Shown here piece by piece: positions 12,801 through 27,000 of a DNA stretch of 64,000 nucleotides. The DNA comes from Sipunculus nudus (Eukaryota > Annelida > Sipuncula > Golfingiida > Sipunculidae): positions 19,082,241 to 19,146,240 of the forward strand of contig CM049318.1 in assembly GCA_026874595.1 (NCBI GenBank). Direction: 5' to 3'. The first letter of the stretch is position 1. The number at the start of each line of letters is the position of its first letter. The position numbers and the translations under genes were made by a program. The notes under the pieces are model-generated. The model made no database searches, was not told the DNA's origin, and saw only the letters and a list, made by a program, of their open reading frames with translations.

Positions 12801-14086
12801 AAAGTGGACTGCTTGACAATGTAAGGAAATACAACAAGAGCCTCCAAAAAATTCAATAACTAGCCTAATTTTGCTGCTTTTATTTTCAAATTTCAGATTT
12901 TAACAGATTAAATCCTAATGTATACATGCTGTGAAAATTAAATCCACAGTACTTACAGGTAAAAAACGTGCCGTGGCCAAAGTTGTGCAAAATTTAAGGT
13001 ACCAATTTTATATTTTTGCCAATATTTAAAAAAAATTAACAGATTTTGATCTAATTTTTGGTATACAATTAAATTTTGATTAATTAAAGTTGTATTACTG
13101 AAAAAAGTCCCTACCTTTAACACTTTTGGTCTTAAGTGACCAAATATCTTCCTGATTTTTTTTACAAAGTCCATTATTTTTGGACCCATGACTTTTTAAA
13201 ATTAAATAATACTGACTTAATATCTGGCATGTACACAGGAACTATATAGAGGAATATTTATGGTAAATATGAAGAAAACCAGATGAGTGGTTTTGATATA
13301 AGGCAGTCCTGAAGTGTAAAAATAGATTTCAAATAAAAAATTGAGGTTTTTCTTTTATATCTTGAAGGAATGAAGTCCTATTGACCCAATTTTCGGCATG
13401 GTAGGAAATTTTGGGGACATTTAACTGTTTGCCAAATTTCAGATTCGTAGGTCTAACGGTGTTGAAACGTGCCAGTCTTACGGATGGGCAGACGGACGGA
13501 CGGACAGACAGACGGACGGATGACGGACAATTGACCACGACTATAGCTCAGATGACTTATAGTCAGCTGAGCTAAAAATTAGAAATAATATGGGTGTCTC
13601 TACCACTTTTTAGGAACTGACAAACAAGTCATGGTCTATATTCAAAGCAAGATTCATGGCAATAAATGCATTAATTATCAAGATACTGGAGGTTTTGTAT
13701 CAAGTTTTTAATTATTCTGGTTGGTAATTACAAGCCCCCTAGCTCGGAGGATACAGGTAGCAGTGACCTAATTTTAAGTTTCAAAAGAGATCTTTTATAA
13801 ACCTACAAAGATATTGAGCTACAAGTTTCTAGGGTAAGCAGTTATGATGAATGCTAGACTGTTCTCTGGAGTTGCAGTTCCACGGAGCTGTATGGACTGT
13901 TGGTCTGGTCGGAGCAATTCAGGCAGGCCAGATGGCCCAAATGTTAATTAGGGTCATGCTGTGCTGTCAGCCTCCATGCTGTGCAGGAATGATTAAGTGG
14001 TTCATTAATGTGTACTGTGTATGTCCAGAATGTCACTCCCTGCCGGTGTTAACATGACCAGTATATGCGTTGCCCATTTTAAAAGA

Positions 14087-14184
<98 letters not shown>

Positions 14185-14452
14185 AAACATCTTATAATAC
14201 AGAGAGAATAATATATAATTGTTTATATATATAAATATATATATACAATTATATATTTATCTTTATACATATCTATAATATATATGTGAAAGAGAAAATA
14301 TGTAATTATATATAAGAAAAAAAATAAAATACCCCTTCCCCCTTCATTTTTTTCAAACTAAATATTCACTGCTAAATAGACAGATGAAACCTGCTCTGCC
14401 TTGACAAAATATTGTACTGGAAGAGAACACGTGTCCAAGAGTGTTTGTGGTG

Positions 14453-14541
<89 letters not shown>

Positions 14542-15809
14542 TTGCCCATTTTAAAAGAATTTATATATATATATATTTATATATATATATATAGATATAT
14601 ATTTAGTATACGTGTCCAAGAGTGTTTGTGGTTGTATATATAAATATATATATAATAAAAATTATTATATATATATATATAATTTTATATACAGAGAGAA
14701 TAAAAAGAAAGTATATAATTGTTTATATAGGCCTTATATAAATCTCTCTATATATATTTTTATATGAGAGCTAGAAAAATATACAATTATATATATTAGC
14801 AAATAATCAAAATACCCCTTCCCCTACCTTTATAGATTGATTAATGGTAAATACTTGTACATATATTATTAATCATGGATTTGAGAATAATTGCAAAAGC
14901 AGAACTTCGTACAGGTGAATGGTTCTGTGTAATTATTGACAGATTATAACTCGACACATGAACTGCATGCACAGTTTAAAATTTCGACCGAGTACCATGT
15001 ATTCCTGCAATATTAGCAGTTTGCCAACAACATATCCTCAACCACGGTTTCGGCGTAATCTCCTTTTGTAGATATGGTTTATTTTTGCAAATTTTCATAT
15101 TTCATCGTTCGACCTATACAGACACATTTCCTTGCATGCATGCATGCATGCAGTCAGCTAGCTCGCACAAACACATAATACTATATATATTAATAGGGCC
15201 GTGTCTCAAATCAAATACACACCTTATCAGCTATATTTTGTCATATAAGTCTTATATTGTCAGTATATTTACAAATGTATTTATTTCATCATGATTTATG
15301 TACAACCTTGCATATTAATATTAATATCACAGGTAGGAGTCTATTATAAGGTTAAGAGGTTTAGGTTGTTGAGTAATTCATTTAATTAATCACTTAGTTA
15401 AGAACTGGCAAGATGAAATGACTGTAAAGCGCTTGTAAAAAAGACATGATAAACATAATTACAAAATTATTATATCAAAATTTTGATATATATATATATA
15501 TATATTTATATAAATATATGTACATACATAATTAAGTATGTATATATATTCGGGGTCTGTGATATTATCCATACGGTATATCGCAATTTACAATGAATTG
15601 CATATATTGCGTATCGCGATACAGTTGTCAAATATCGATATGTTTCAATAATTTGTTAAATGTCCCTATATATAAAACTTTTTTTTGTACTAAAAAAAAT
15701 GTTTCTGTTACAAATTTAGATATCCTAATGGGGTTGGATTAAGGATTAGTGAAAGCCGCTATACTGTGTCTTTAGACTTTTAGTATAGAAAATACCAAAC
15801 TATACGCCT

Positions 15810-15862
<53 letters not shown>

Positions 15863-16501
15863 TATATATATAGATGAAAGGTCGGTTCCAGGAAATTTGT
15901 GTCTGTTCGATGACTTAATTATTCGTATACAAGAAATTTTTTCATCCAGCTGAAAGACAGAAGTGCTGAACACAGTCATGATAATTTATCATTCATTAAA
16001 ATTCGCTCCTCGCATCTTATGATAACTGTAGGAAGCTCAAGTTCAAAATTAGAAGTATATTATTGCTTAAGAACGAGCAGCCTTGCAATGTGCACCATCT
16101 GTCCCTTTTTCCATGTGCTGAACCACAGTTCAGAGTTTTCACCGAGTGCCACGTTATTGACGCATGTAATTTCTAAAGAAAACTTTGATTACAAATGTTT
16201 GTTCGAATACTATCAGCAACATTTAAGTACATGAAAGTATATACATTTGTAAGTAATATTGCCATATTGTTTTGTTGTGTGAAGTAAATTGATCTGCATA
16301 AACTCGTATGGTGTCAATATGATTAACATGATGCAGGAGCTATTTATTATTATAGAATTATATTGATAGATAGATGAATAAATTGCGAAACATAATTTTA
16401 ATGTATATATAAGGACACAAAATTTAAGATGATCGTTCATTCAAATGTACCATCGATTTTTATAAATCTAGTGTATATTATTTTAAAATTATATATATAT
16501 A

Positions 16502-16575
<74 letters not shown>

Positions 16576-17430
16576 CATCTTATTTCAGGCAGGTATGTAG
16601 AACTTAACACCCATGGCACTTTTTTTTACTTAAAACCTATAAATAAATTGTTAATCTTTTAATCTGCATGCACTCTTCCGCTTCTCATATTGAACACAAT
16701 TTAAGCAAGTCATAAATATTAAATTGACAATTTATTAAAATACATATCACAATAGAATCAGCAAACAACAAATATAAACGGAAACATACACAGTAACATG
16801 CTTTTAACACCCGACATGTCGAACCAGTGCATGCATATAAAGCAGATGATAGAGGTAAGATATATATATATTGTATCTTTTACATGGATGTGCAGGAATG
16901 TATAAATGGGTTGATTTGAAAATAAAATATATATGTAATATATAAAGAAGTTCCTGTACAGTGTTTATTTTTATCTTCTGACGAATTTCAGCCGTTAAAT
17001 ATATAGATAAGAAAAGTGAAGATATATGTATGAAGATGAATGTATGATATAAAGTAGTGCTGTAAAATGACCAGGCCTCTGTGTCCATACAATGCATAGT
17101 GTGCGTATACTGCGTGATCTTATTATATTAAATTAACAGTGGATTGTGGAACAGATCATTGTGGGACTAGAAAAAAATAATAATTTGTTTGGTACCATAG
17201 GCATAGGCATTTGGACATGCCGTCGGGTATTATCTGTTACAGACGGAGGGTGTCACTAGCCGCCACCTAGCTCCTTGTAACTTGGTTTGTGGGGAAGATG
17301 ATTGTTGTTATATGCTCATGTTAAATATGATGCGTATGCGTACATCAGGCCATTGATACTTATCTGATGTCTACCAAAAACACAGTCACATGGAATCCTA
17401 ATGGAAATATAATTATGCACATATATAATT

Positions 17431-17476
<46 letters not shown>

Positions 17477-17963
17477 CAAAAAATGGAAACATCTTTATTT
17501 AATATATGTATATATAAGGAAATTTAAACTCTGTTTTTTCACTCAATTATTGGTTTGGGTCCCGCGGTCTACACCGACGGTTTTCCAAAACCAGCCGAGG
17601 GACATTTAAAAATTACGGGGATGTGAAGTATAAGTGAATTTATTTGTGTCTCGGCAGCCAACAAGTCCCACACAGGCATTTCTTCTTTATTACACACTAG
17701 ATTCCCTGAGTCTGGTTATTGATCAGTTGTATTATGAAATATCATCTATTGTGAACTTATGTAAATAAATATATATAATATAATAATAACTAATATTAAT
17801 TATTACGGATTTGTTACAAATTTAACTAAAACAAACACACATAAAAATCATCTATTGTGAACTTATGTAAATGAATATATATAATATAATATAATAATAA
17901 CTGATATTAATTATTACGGATTTGTTACAAATTTAACTAAAACAAACACACATACATATATAT

Positions 17964-18041
<78 letters not shown>

Positions 18042-21000
18042 TATATGGAGGATAACGATGATTCAATATTCGTGGATTATTAATAATAGGTGCCTTATAG
18101 GTATAGTCATATACAACTCATTCTATATTGCCACTGGACAGCTCCAAAAGTAACTTGGATCATTATAGGTGCCCTATCACCATTAAATAGCAATTACCGT
18201 GAACCAGACATACCACTGGGACCCCCCTGCAATCTGACACCGATGTTATCAGACCACCACATGGCCCCACGCTTGGCCTGGACTGTTCTCCTGAGCACAC
18301 ATTTTGGCTCAGTCGAACTGCAGCTCCGGAGAACAGTCCTGTTACCGTTATGATTTGTGCCCTGCTAACAGACAGCCAGACAGACAACAGACAAAGCGCC
18401 ATTCCTTTACCTCAGCTTTTCAATCAGCTGTGCAAAAAAACTGCTCATATGACTACAGCTTTTTTATTTATTTGTACAGTTGTATAGGCAAATATACTGA
18501 TTAACATGCCATTTATCAATGTTTTATCTGATATTAAATTAAATACTTTAAAGGGAAGGTATTTGTATGTAATATTTTTATCATAATAAGATGGAAAGGG
18601 TTGTGACAACATAGTCAATATACCAATGTACTTACTGTATAAACTCACTGATGAGATCTACGACTCCCTGCATGGTGTTGACATTTAGCCAGCGTGTCCT
18701 CAGTGATTGGCTGCACTTGCGTAGGTTAATCAGACTCAGACGACTAGAAACGATGACAACTCTGTAAAAATATTTAGCACTCAGTAAAGTTACATCATTC
18801 ATTAACAAGGGGCCCATGCGCAATGACACTCAGATTAATGCAAGGAGCCTTAAACAATGTGTAAATTGACTCTGAGAGTGCTCAACAAGTGACCCATGGG
18901 TCATGAACCTCAGCTGACTGACTAGTTCGTATTGGCTATAATGTGATACAAGATGCATTTATGTGTTTGGTACTGGTTGTCCTCAGGGCACTATACAGAA
19001 GCCTGTAATTTATCCAAATGAGGTCATGGTGACCCAATTACCCATGTGGAGGTAGATGATGGGTAGGGGTCACTAGGTGCAAAATTGTCAAGATTCAGTG
19101 ACAATAATACTAGTCATGACTGAACATTTGCTTCTGGTTTTAAAGAGTAAAAATGAAATTTTTGGCTTAAACTCAGTAACAGCTTGCAAAAATAGGTCAC
19201 TGTGATCTTATTTAAGGTTTTCAAGGAGACTTTTCAAGGGCTTCCCTCTTTATGTCTGAGGTTTCGAGGTCCAATGCCTATCGTTTGTGCATTGTAGCAC
19301 ATCCAAGTTTCAGACCACTACCTATATGTGAAACTGTGCACAGTAAGAAACTGACACCACACACCACTGATGTTATTTTGCAATCTAAAAATACAACCTT
19401 CAGGTAAAAATGTGTAATAAATAGAAACTAGCTTGACATTATGGCTTAACACTGATTCACAACTGGTAATCAAATTTTTAAGAATATGATTGCAGATTTT
19501 GTTTAAACTTTTCAGGGTGACAGGAATTTTTGTCTATATAAAGCACATTACTTAATATTCTAGGGCAAAATATATGATCCCACAGCTTGGAGGGTATGGG
19601 ATACAGAAACCTAATTTCAGGTTTCCTAGGATATTTATCATGGACCTCTATGGATATCAAGTAAGAAGATTCTAGATCTAATGGTTATGATTTGTGCCCT
19701 GCTAGCAAAAAGCAGCCTCATTTAAAGGTCTCACATCATGAAAAAATGTGTGAAAATAAAAAATAAATACAGGTGGCACCACCAGTCTGCAGGAACTGAT
19801 GAAACACTCCATGATCAATATGTATGCAAAGAATCATGGCCATCAATGTATTAGTTATTCAGATACTTGAGCCCCATAGCTCTAAGGATATGGGAAACAG
19901 AGACCTTCTTTCAGGTTCCCAAGGAGATTTTTTCATGGCCCTCCCTGGATGTAAAGTTAGAAGATTATAGGTCCAATGGTTACAATTTGTGTCCTGTTGG
20001 CAGAAGACCGTTTTATTTGAATGTCTCCAAAATTGAGAAATAATGTGTAAAAATTAAAAAATAATACAGGTAGCACAACCAGTCTGGGGGAACTGATAAA
20101 ACACTTCATTATAATATGCATGCAGAGCATCATGGCTATCAATGCATTAGTTATTCAGATACTGGTGCTTTGTATCAAATCTTTAATTATTCTGGGGGGG
20201 GGGGGTATTTACGAGCCCCATAGCTCTGAGAATATGAGTAACAGAGACCAAATTTCAGGTTTCCAAGGAGATTTCATGGACCTTCCTGGATGTCAAGATG
20301 TAAAATTCGAAAAAATACAGGTGGCACCACCAGTCTGCAGTAACTGATGAAACATTCCATGATCAATATGCATGCAAAGAATCATGGCGATCAATGGATA
20401 AGTTATTCAGATACTGGAGCTTTTGTACCAAATTTTTAATTATTTTGGGGGTACTTGCATGCCCCATAGCTTTTAATTATTCTGGGAGGTAATTATGAGC
20501 CCCATAGCTTGGATAATATGGGTAACAGAGACCTAATTTCAGGTTTCCAAGGAGATTTTTCATGGACTTCCCTGGATGTCAAGTTAGAAGATTCTAGGTC
20601 CAACTGTTAGGATTTGTGCCCTGTTAATGGACAACCTCTTCATTTGGAGGTCTCAAAAATAGAGAAAAAATGTGTAAAAATTTGAAAAAATACAGGTGAC
20701 CCCACCAGTCTGCAGGAACTCATGAAACACTCCATGATCAATATGCATACACAGAATCCTGGAGCATGTCAAGAATCATGGTGATCAATGACTTAGTTAT
20801 TCAGATACTGGAGATTTTGCATCAAATTTTTAATTATTCTGGGAGGTAATTACAAGCCCCATAGCTCCGAGCTTTTTGATAAGCTGTTGACAGTGCAGCA
20901 GTCTACAAATTTGTCCGATTAGATCCCATTTTTTTTTTAAACCAAAATTCTTCTTCTATTTTATAATATTATACAGTTCCAAAAAACTTCCGTCTCCACA

Positions 21001-24000
21001 GGTGGAATGACTGGATGGTGGGTGCAGGGGAGGGGGGATAATGATAGGAGTTACAACGCCTCTATAAATATATTCTTTATTAAATAAAGCTTATGCAGTT
21101 GCAATAAAACTATTGTCTTCAGTGCTTAGGTGCAAGGACTCAATGGCAGGGGGGGAGATGTTACAACACCCCTCACCCTTCCATATACATACAGGATATG
21201 AAATTTAATTCAAGAGTGCTAACAGAAAAAAGTTCATTCATTATTATTAAATATTTAAATTATGGAAATAAAAAGCAAATCATTTTTATTCCCATACTAC
21301 TGAGGCAGGAAAATAATGAACAAATGTTTACATTAGATCCTCATTTTTTTAATGACATTCAATTATGTTTCAAGTTCATAAATTTTACCATACATTTACA
21401 GTATAATTTATATGTCTGAATATTTAAGTTGATTTGCAATTCTAAATTGCATCAACAATTATAGCTAATATGGTCAGGTAACATCACACTATGCACACAG
21501 ATGTGTTTATATTTTTTTATAAAATATATTTTTTAAATTTGCAAAACAATAAATATTTGATAATAACACTTGATTCAGAATTAACAATATTATATTGCAC
21601 CTTATTTTTTGCATTATTTGGCTTATATATTATTAAATTATGCCTATTGATAAATTTAATTATTTCTGATTCGCTTAAATATTTAAAAGGAAATTAATTT
21701 CTTAAAAATGCTACATTACCACAACATGGCATCTCCTGGATTACTCCTTGAAATACTATTTCAAGAAAAATGTTGTACATTGCAGTGGAAACAGCTGTAT
21801 AATTAAAGAAATACAGTTCAAACAATAACAATTATTGCAATACACTTGACGGTTTGGTGGGGGGAGGGGAGGTTACATGGGAATAACTTTACACCTGTGA
21901 CAGCAGGAGTGCTGGACCAGTGTTGCATCACTCATAAATTTACCCACACAGGGCTGTAGTGACCATAAGTGGGCAGCCAGGAGCTTGACAATGCAAATAA
22001 ATACAATAAGAGCCTCTGAGGAAAACTTCAATAACTAGCCTAATTTTGAGATTTTATTTTCAAATTTCAGAATTTAACAGATTAAATCCTTCTGTGTACC
22101 TGCTGTGAAAATTAAATCAAATGTATGTACAGGAAAAAACATGCCATGGTCAAAGTTGGGCAAAATTTAAGGTACTCATTTTATTTATGCTAATAACTTA
22201 AAAATTTACAAAACTCAGGTCTATTTTTGGGTATACAATTGATTCCTGAATAAACAAAGTTATATTCCTGAAATAAAAGTCTATTACTTCAACAATTATC
22301 ATGTTTACTGAGTATATAAAACATCTTTCCTGATTTTTTACCAAAAGCATTATGTGACAGCCCATAACTTTAACAAACTAGAATACGGGTAGTCGACAAG
22401 CGACTACTTGTATCCGCCTAAATCAGAGTGGAACGGGTGAAGTGAGGCATGGATTGAGTGGCAAGGGGAAATAGAGTGAAGTGTTGCATATTAGCATCGA
22501 TGTCTGCAGCCAAATTGTGTATGTAGGTTGTGCCACCTACCACAAAATCCAGAAAGCCGTCCAAGTTGTATACATATGCAAAATTTAAGGCAGATAAGTC
22601 AAACCACTACATGTATATAAGTGATTTTTGCCCTTGGCAGACAAACAGATGGACGCTGTGCAAAAAAAGGGTTGCAGGTGGCCCCACCAGTTTAGCGTAT
22701 GATAAAGAGCTATGTGAGAACTATACACATGCAAAACTTTGGCCCAATCGGTCAAACGGTTCCCAAGATATGAGCTTGGATATCTGCTGCATAAACTAGA
22801 ATGCAGGTGGCGCCACCTGTCATAAAATCAAGAGAGCTGTCGGGGATGTATAAACTTGCAAAATTTTAGGCAGATATGTCAAACCACTGCCGAGATATGA
22901 GTGATTTTATCCCATGGCAGACAAACAGACGGGAGCTGTGCAAAAAAGGCTGCAGGTGGCGCCACCAGTTTTGCGTATGATAAAGAGCTATGTGAGATTT
23001 ATACACATGCAAAATTTTGGCCCAATCGGTCAAACAGTTCCCGAGATATGAGCTTGGATGTCTGCAGCGTAAACTTGATTGAAGGTGGTGCCACCCGTCA
23101 TAAAATCAGAAAAGCTATCCAGAAATGTATACGCATGCCCAATTTCAGGTGAATTAGTCAAACCACTGCAGAGATATGAGTGATTTTAACCGAAGGCAGA
23201 CGAACAGATGGACACTGTGCAAACATGGTTGCAGGTGGCGCCGACATTTTTTGTGTATGTTATAAAGCTCTCCAAGGGCTACATTTGTGCAAAAAAATTT
23301 TCCTGATCGGTCAAATGGTTCCCGAGATATGAGCTTGGATGTCTGCAGCGTAAACGTGAATGTAGGTGGCGCCACTTGTCATAAAATCAGAAAAGCTATC
23401 CAGGATGTATACGCATGCCGAATTTCAGGTGAATTAGTCAAGTCACTGCAGAGATATGAGTGATTTTAACCCAAGGCAGACGAACAGATGGACACTGTGC
23501 AAACATGGTTGCAGGTGGCGCCACCATTTTTTGTGTATATTATAAAGCTCTCCAAGGGCTACATTTGTGCAAAAAAATTTTCCTGATTGGTCAAACGGTT
23601 CCCGAGATATGAGCTTGGATGTCTGCAGCGTAAATGTGATTGTAGGTGGGGCCACCTGTCATAAAATCAGAAAAGCTATCCAGGATGTATACGCATGCCA
23701 AATTTCAGGTGAATTAGTCAAGTCACTGCAGAGATATGAGTGATTTTAACCCAAGGCAGACGAACAGATGGACACTGTGCAAACATGGTTGCAGGTGGCG
23801 CCACCATTTTTTGTGTATGTTATAAAGCTCTCCAAGGGCTACATTTGTGCAAAAAAAAAATTTCCTGATCGGTCAAACGGTTCCCGAGATATGTGGGTTT
23901 ATGTGTGGAAACAGACGCACAAACGGACGCAGAGCGCAAAGGAAAGGTCAGAGGTCAAAACAAAATCGGGGCGCAGCAGTTCACATGTGACCCGAACATA

Positions 24001-27000
24001 ATCCCGGGTTTCGTAAAATTCCACCCAGCGGTTACGGAGGAGTTCTCTGGACACCTACGCGGCAGCTACGGCGGCGGCGGCGTGCAGCTGAAAACATAGT
24101 ATCCGCAAAACTCTGTTTTGGCGGATACAATTATGTAATAATGACCAAACTGCTGGCATGTACACAGGAACTATATAGGGGAATATTTATAGTAAATGTT
24201 AAGAAAAACAGACAAGTGCTTTTGACATTAGGCAGTCCTGAAGTGTCAGTAATAATAGGTTTTTAATGGAAAATTGAGGTTTTTCCTTAATTTCTCGAAG
24301 GATCAAAGTCCTAGTGACCCAATTTTCAGTATAGCAGGAGATTTGGAGATTTTGGGTTCACAGGTTCATTGGTTTCAAAATGTACCCTGTTAAAGGAGGA
24401 CAGCAGGACAGCCGGACGGACAACAGACAAAGGACCATCACAATAGCTCAGATGACTTATAGTCAGCTGAGCTAAAAAAAGTCTTCACACAAAGTACATG
24501 TACTCACCTAGCATGATTTCTAAGAATGGGGAAGAGCCCGTTACAAACATTCAGCGTCCCGAAGAAGTTAGTTGCTGCCGTGACTCTGGCCTGCTCCTCA
24601 AAGGAAGCATTTGATGCCACCTGTTGAAAGACAAATTCAGAGTCCAAGGAAATGTTACAAATTAAGCAAACCACACAACTTTAAAACAAGTGACCCATTG
24701 CTCTCATTAAATAATATGTCATACTTTGATTCGACTTTTTTCCCCGCTTCATCAAACTATTATGAAATTCAGACATTTTTACTGTAGACATGTATCTGTC
24801 TCCAGAAAAACGGGAACTGGTTACCAGTGGGTTTACCTTGAATGCCCTAAGACTAGTATTGGTACATTTTGTATTACAATTGACAGTACACTGGCCCAGC
24901 ATGTGTACATTGTGTACATAGGCCTGTAAGCCAGCAGGCTGTGAACAAGTGCCCTGGGGCTATACACAGCAAGGGCAGCATTTGCAAGCAGTCAAGAGGA
25001 ATTAAATATTTGTAACATGACAACTCCATAAGGTATGTACCCAGAGGTTATATTTACTGTCCTTTTCATACTGACCTTATAAGCAATGCCGGCATTATTA
25101 ACCAGCACATCCAGACCACCATAAGTTGCTTGTAAATGGTTTTTCAATGCTGCAACAGTTGCTGTATCAGTCACGTCCAAACAAAAAAACTTTGGTTTCA
25201 GCTTCTCCTGCTGCAGCTGCTTTACAGCAGCATTACCACGATCCTTATCTCTAGCTGTAAATAAATATAAAAGGACAAAAAAAGTAAAATATATGGTTCT
25301 CAGGCACAGCCCGCATAAATTTTAATCCCTGCATCAAAAATTTTGATTTTGATTTTCAATAAAAACTATCCAATTTTGAGCTCCAGTCCCTCAGACATTT
25401 CTTTCAAGAAGATAAAGCAATACAAATTTGATCAGATTTCCTTTGTTACAAAGAGCTTTACCTGTTTAGCAAAGACAATCTGTTTTCATCAGGCTTTTCC
25501 CTGATCATATGACATTTTCACCGACATATATAAAAAAAAATTTTAAAAACTATCATCCACCAACTTTGATTTCTGAAAAAATGTGCTTGATAACCAAACC
25601 TTATTTTTTTAGGCCTAAATGCTGTTAAAAATATAAGGCTGGCATTATTCCTGTCAGGTTGGTTGTAACCCGTGATGTAGTCCAGTCCACAGCATCCAAG
25701 TCCCAGTGCAAGTCTGAGTCCAGGCTACTTAAGTCTGAGTCCAAGTCTGAGTCCTCATGGTTTAAGTCCAAGTCAGCCTTCTATAAGTCACAGTCCAACA
25801 CAAATCTCCTTTTTTCATGATTTGGCAAAAAAAAATTAATAATGTGGTGGATGGCATTTTATTTTATTTTTTTTCTTGCAGCATTGAAAATATTGTTGAA
25901 TTACATTATTTCTTATGCGATGATATGGAAATAACAACCATTGATTAAAATATGAGATAATAATCCATGAATAGGTGGTATTAGTACAATGTTTGAAAGG
26001 ATCTTCAAAACATGTGCCAAATTTATTTCTTTTACATGCCATAATTTCATACCCAGCAGATTATATATGACTAAAGATGTCATAGTCTCACTATGAACCA
26101 TGCAACAATTGGGCCTTGCCTACAGTCATGATGACATGGGGATTCCCCATTGCAATGCATTATGGTCATGCATTGTAAAAACAAAATCTGAAATTGTTTA
26201 ATAAAGAAATACAACAGAAATCTCTTTTAATCTTATGATATCTTTATTAATATTTCTTATTTAAATTTACTTGCAAAAGCAGTATAACAGAAGTTTGTTA
26301 AAAACTAGGTGTGTCGGAATGACACAAATGCCCCCACCTGGGGCAAATTAGAAACATTTGTTAAATTTTGTAAAAATTTTTAAGTTCAGGAGGCGTCGTA
26401 TGGTCAAAAGTAGGTCAATGGGGACAAAACGCGAATTTGATCTGTAACTGGTCATTATCTGCCCACACATAAATATATAAGGGTGATATCTGCAGGCATT
26501 GCCGAAAAAAAGTCAGTACATATGCATTTGTTATGAAAATTTCTATTTTTATGAAACTTTCTATGTTCAGGAGCAGTCAACTGGGACAAAACAAGACCTT
26601 GATCTGTAGATGGTCATTATCTGCCCACACACCAAAAATCAGGCCCGTATCTGCATGCAGTCATTGCGAAAAAAAGTCCATACATGTGCACCTTTCATGA
26701 AAATTTATATTTAAAAGTTAAAAACTAGGTGTGTCGGAATGACACAAATGCCCCCACCTGGGGCAAATTAGAAACATTTGTTAAATTTTGTAAAATTTTT
26801 TAAGTTCAGGAGGCGTCGTATGGTCAAAAGTAGGTCAATGGGGACAAAACGCGAATTTGATCTGTAACTGGTCATTATCTGCCCACACATAAATATATCA
26901 GGGTGATATCTGCAGGCATTGCCGAAAAAAAAGTCAGTACATATGCATTTGTTATGAAAATTTCTATTTTTCATGAAACTTTCTATGTTCAGGAGCAGTC

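Larger units (their letters stand above)
14063..14830. repeat. Tandem duplication of a (TA)n-bearing segment, 2 copies
   Basis: ATGCGTTGCCCATTTTAAAAG at about 14064 recurs at about 14537. CGTGTCCAAGAGTGTTTGTGG occurs at about 14430 and 14611. ACAGAGAGAATAA...AATTGTTTATAT occurs at about 14199 and 14691, and AAATACCCCTTCCCC near 14325 and 14812. The order is preserved, so a segment of about 480 bp was duplicated and then diverged in its TA arrays. Confidence 0.75.

Noticed and set aside
13329-13538. 69-residue ORF with [10 protein letters not shown]
   Set aside because: Translation of the GACGGACAGACA microsatellite at the 3' end of a family F element.
18163-18402. 79- and 87-residue overlapping ORFs near 18.1-18.4 kb
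   Set aside because: They fall in a family F 3' fragment; no splice context or conserved motif.
23154-23655. Two similar ORFs beginning MAPPT(F/I)TFTLQTSKL
   Set aside because: Similarity comes from successive 280-bp units of family G, not from a gene duplication.
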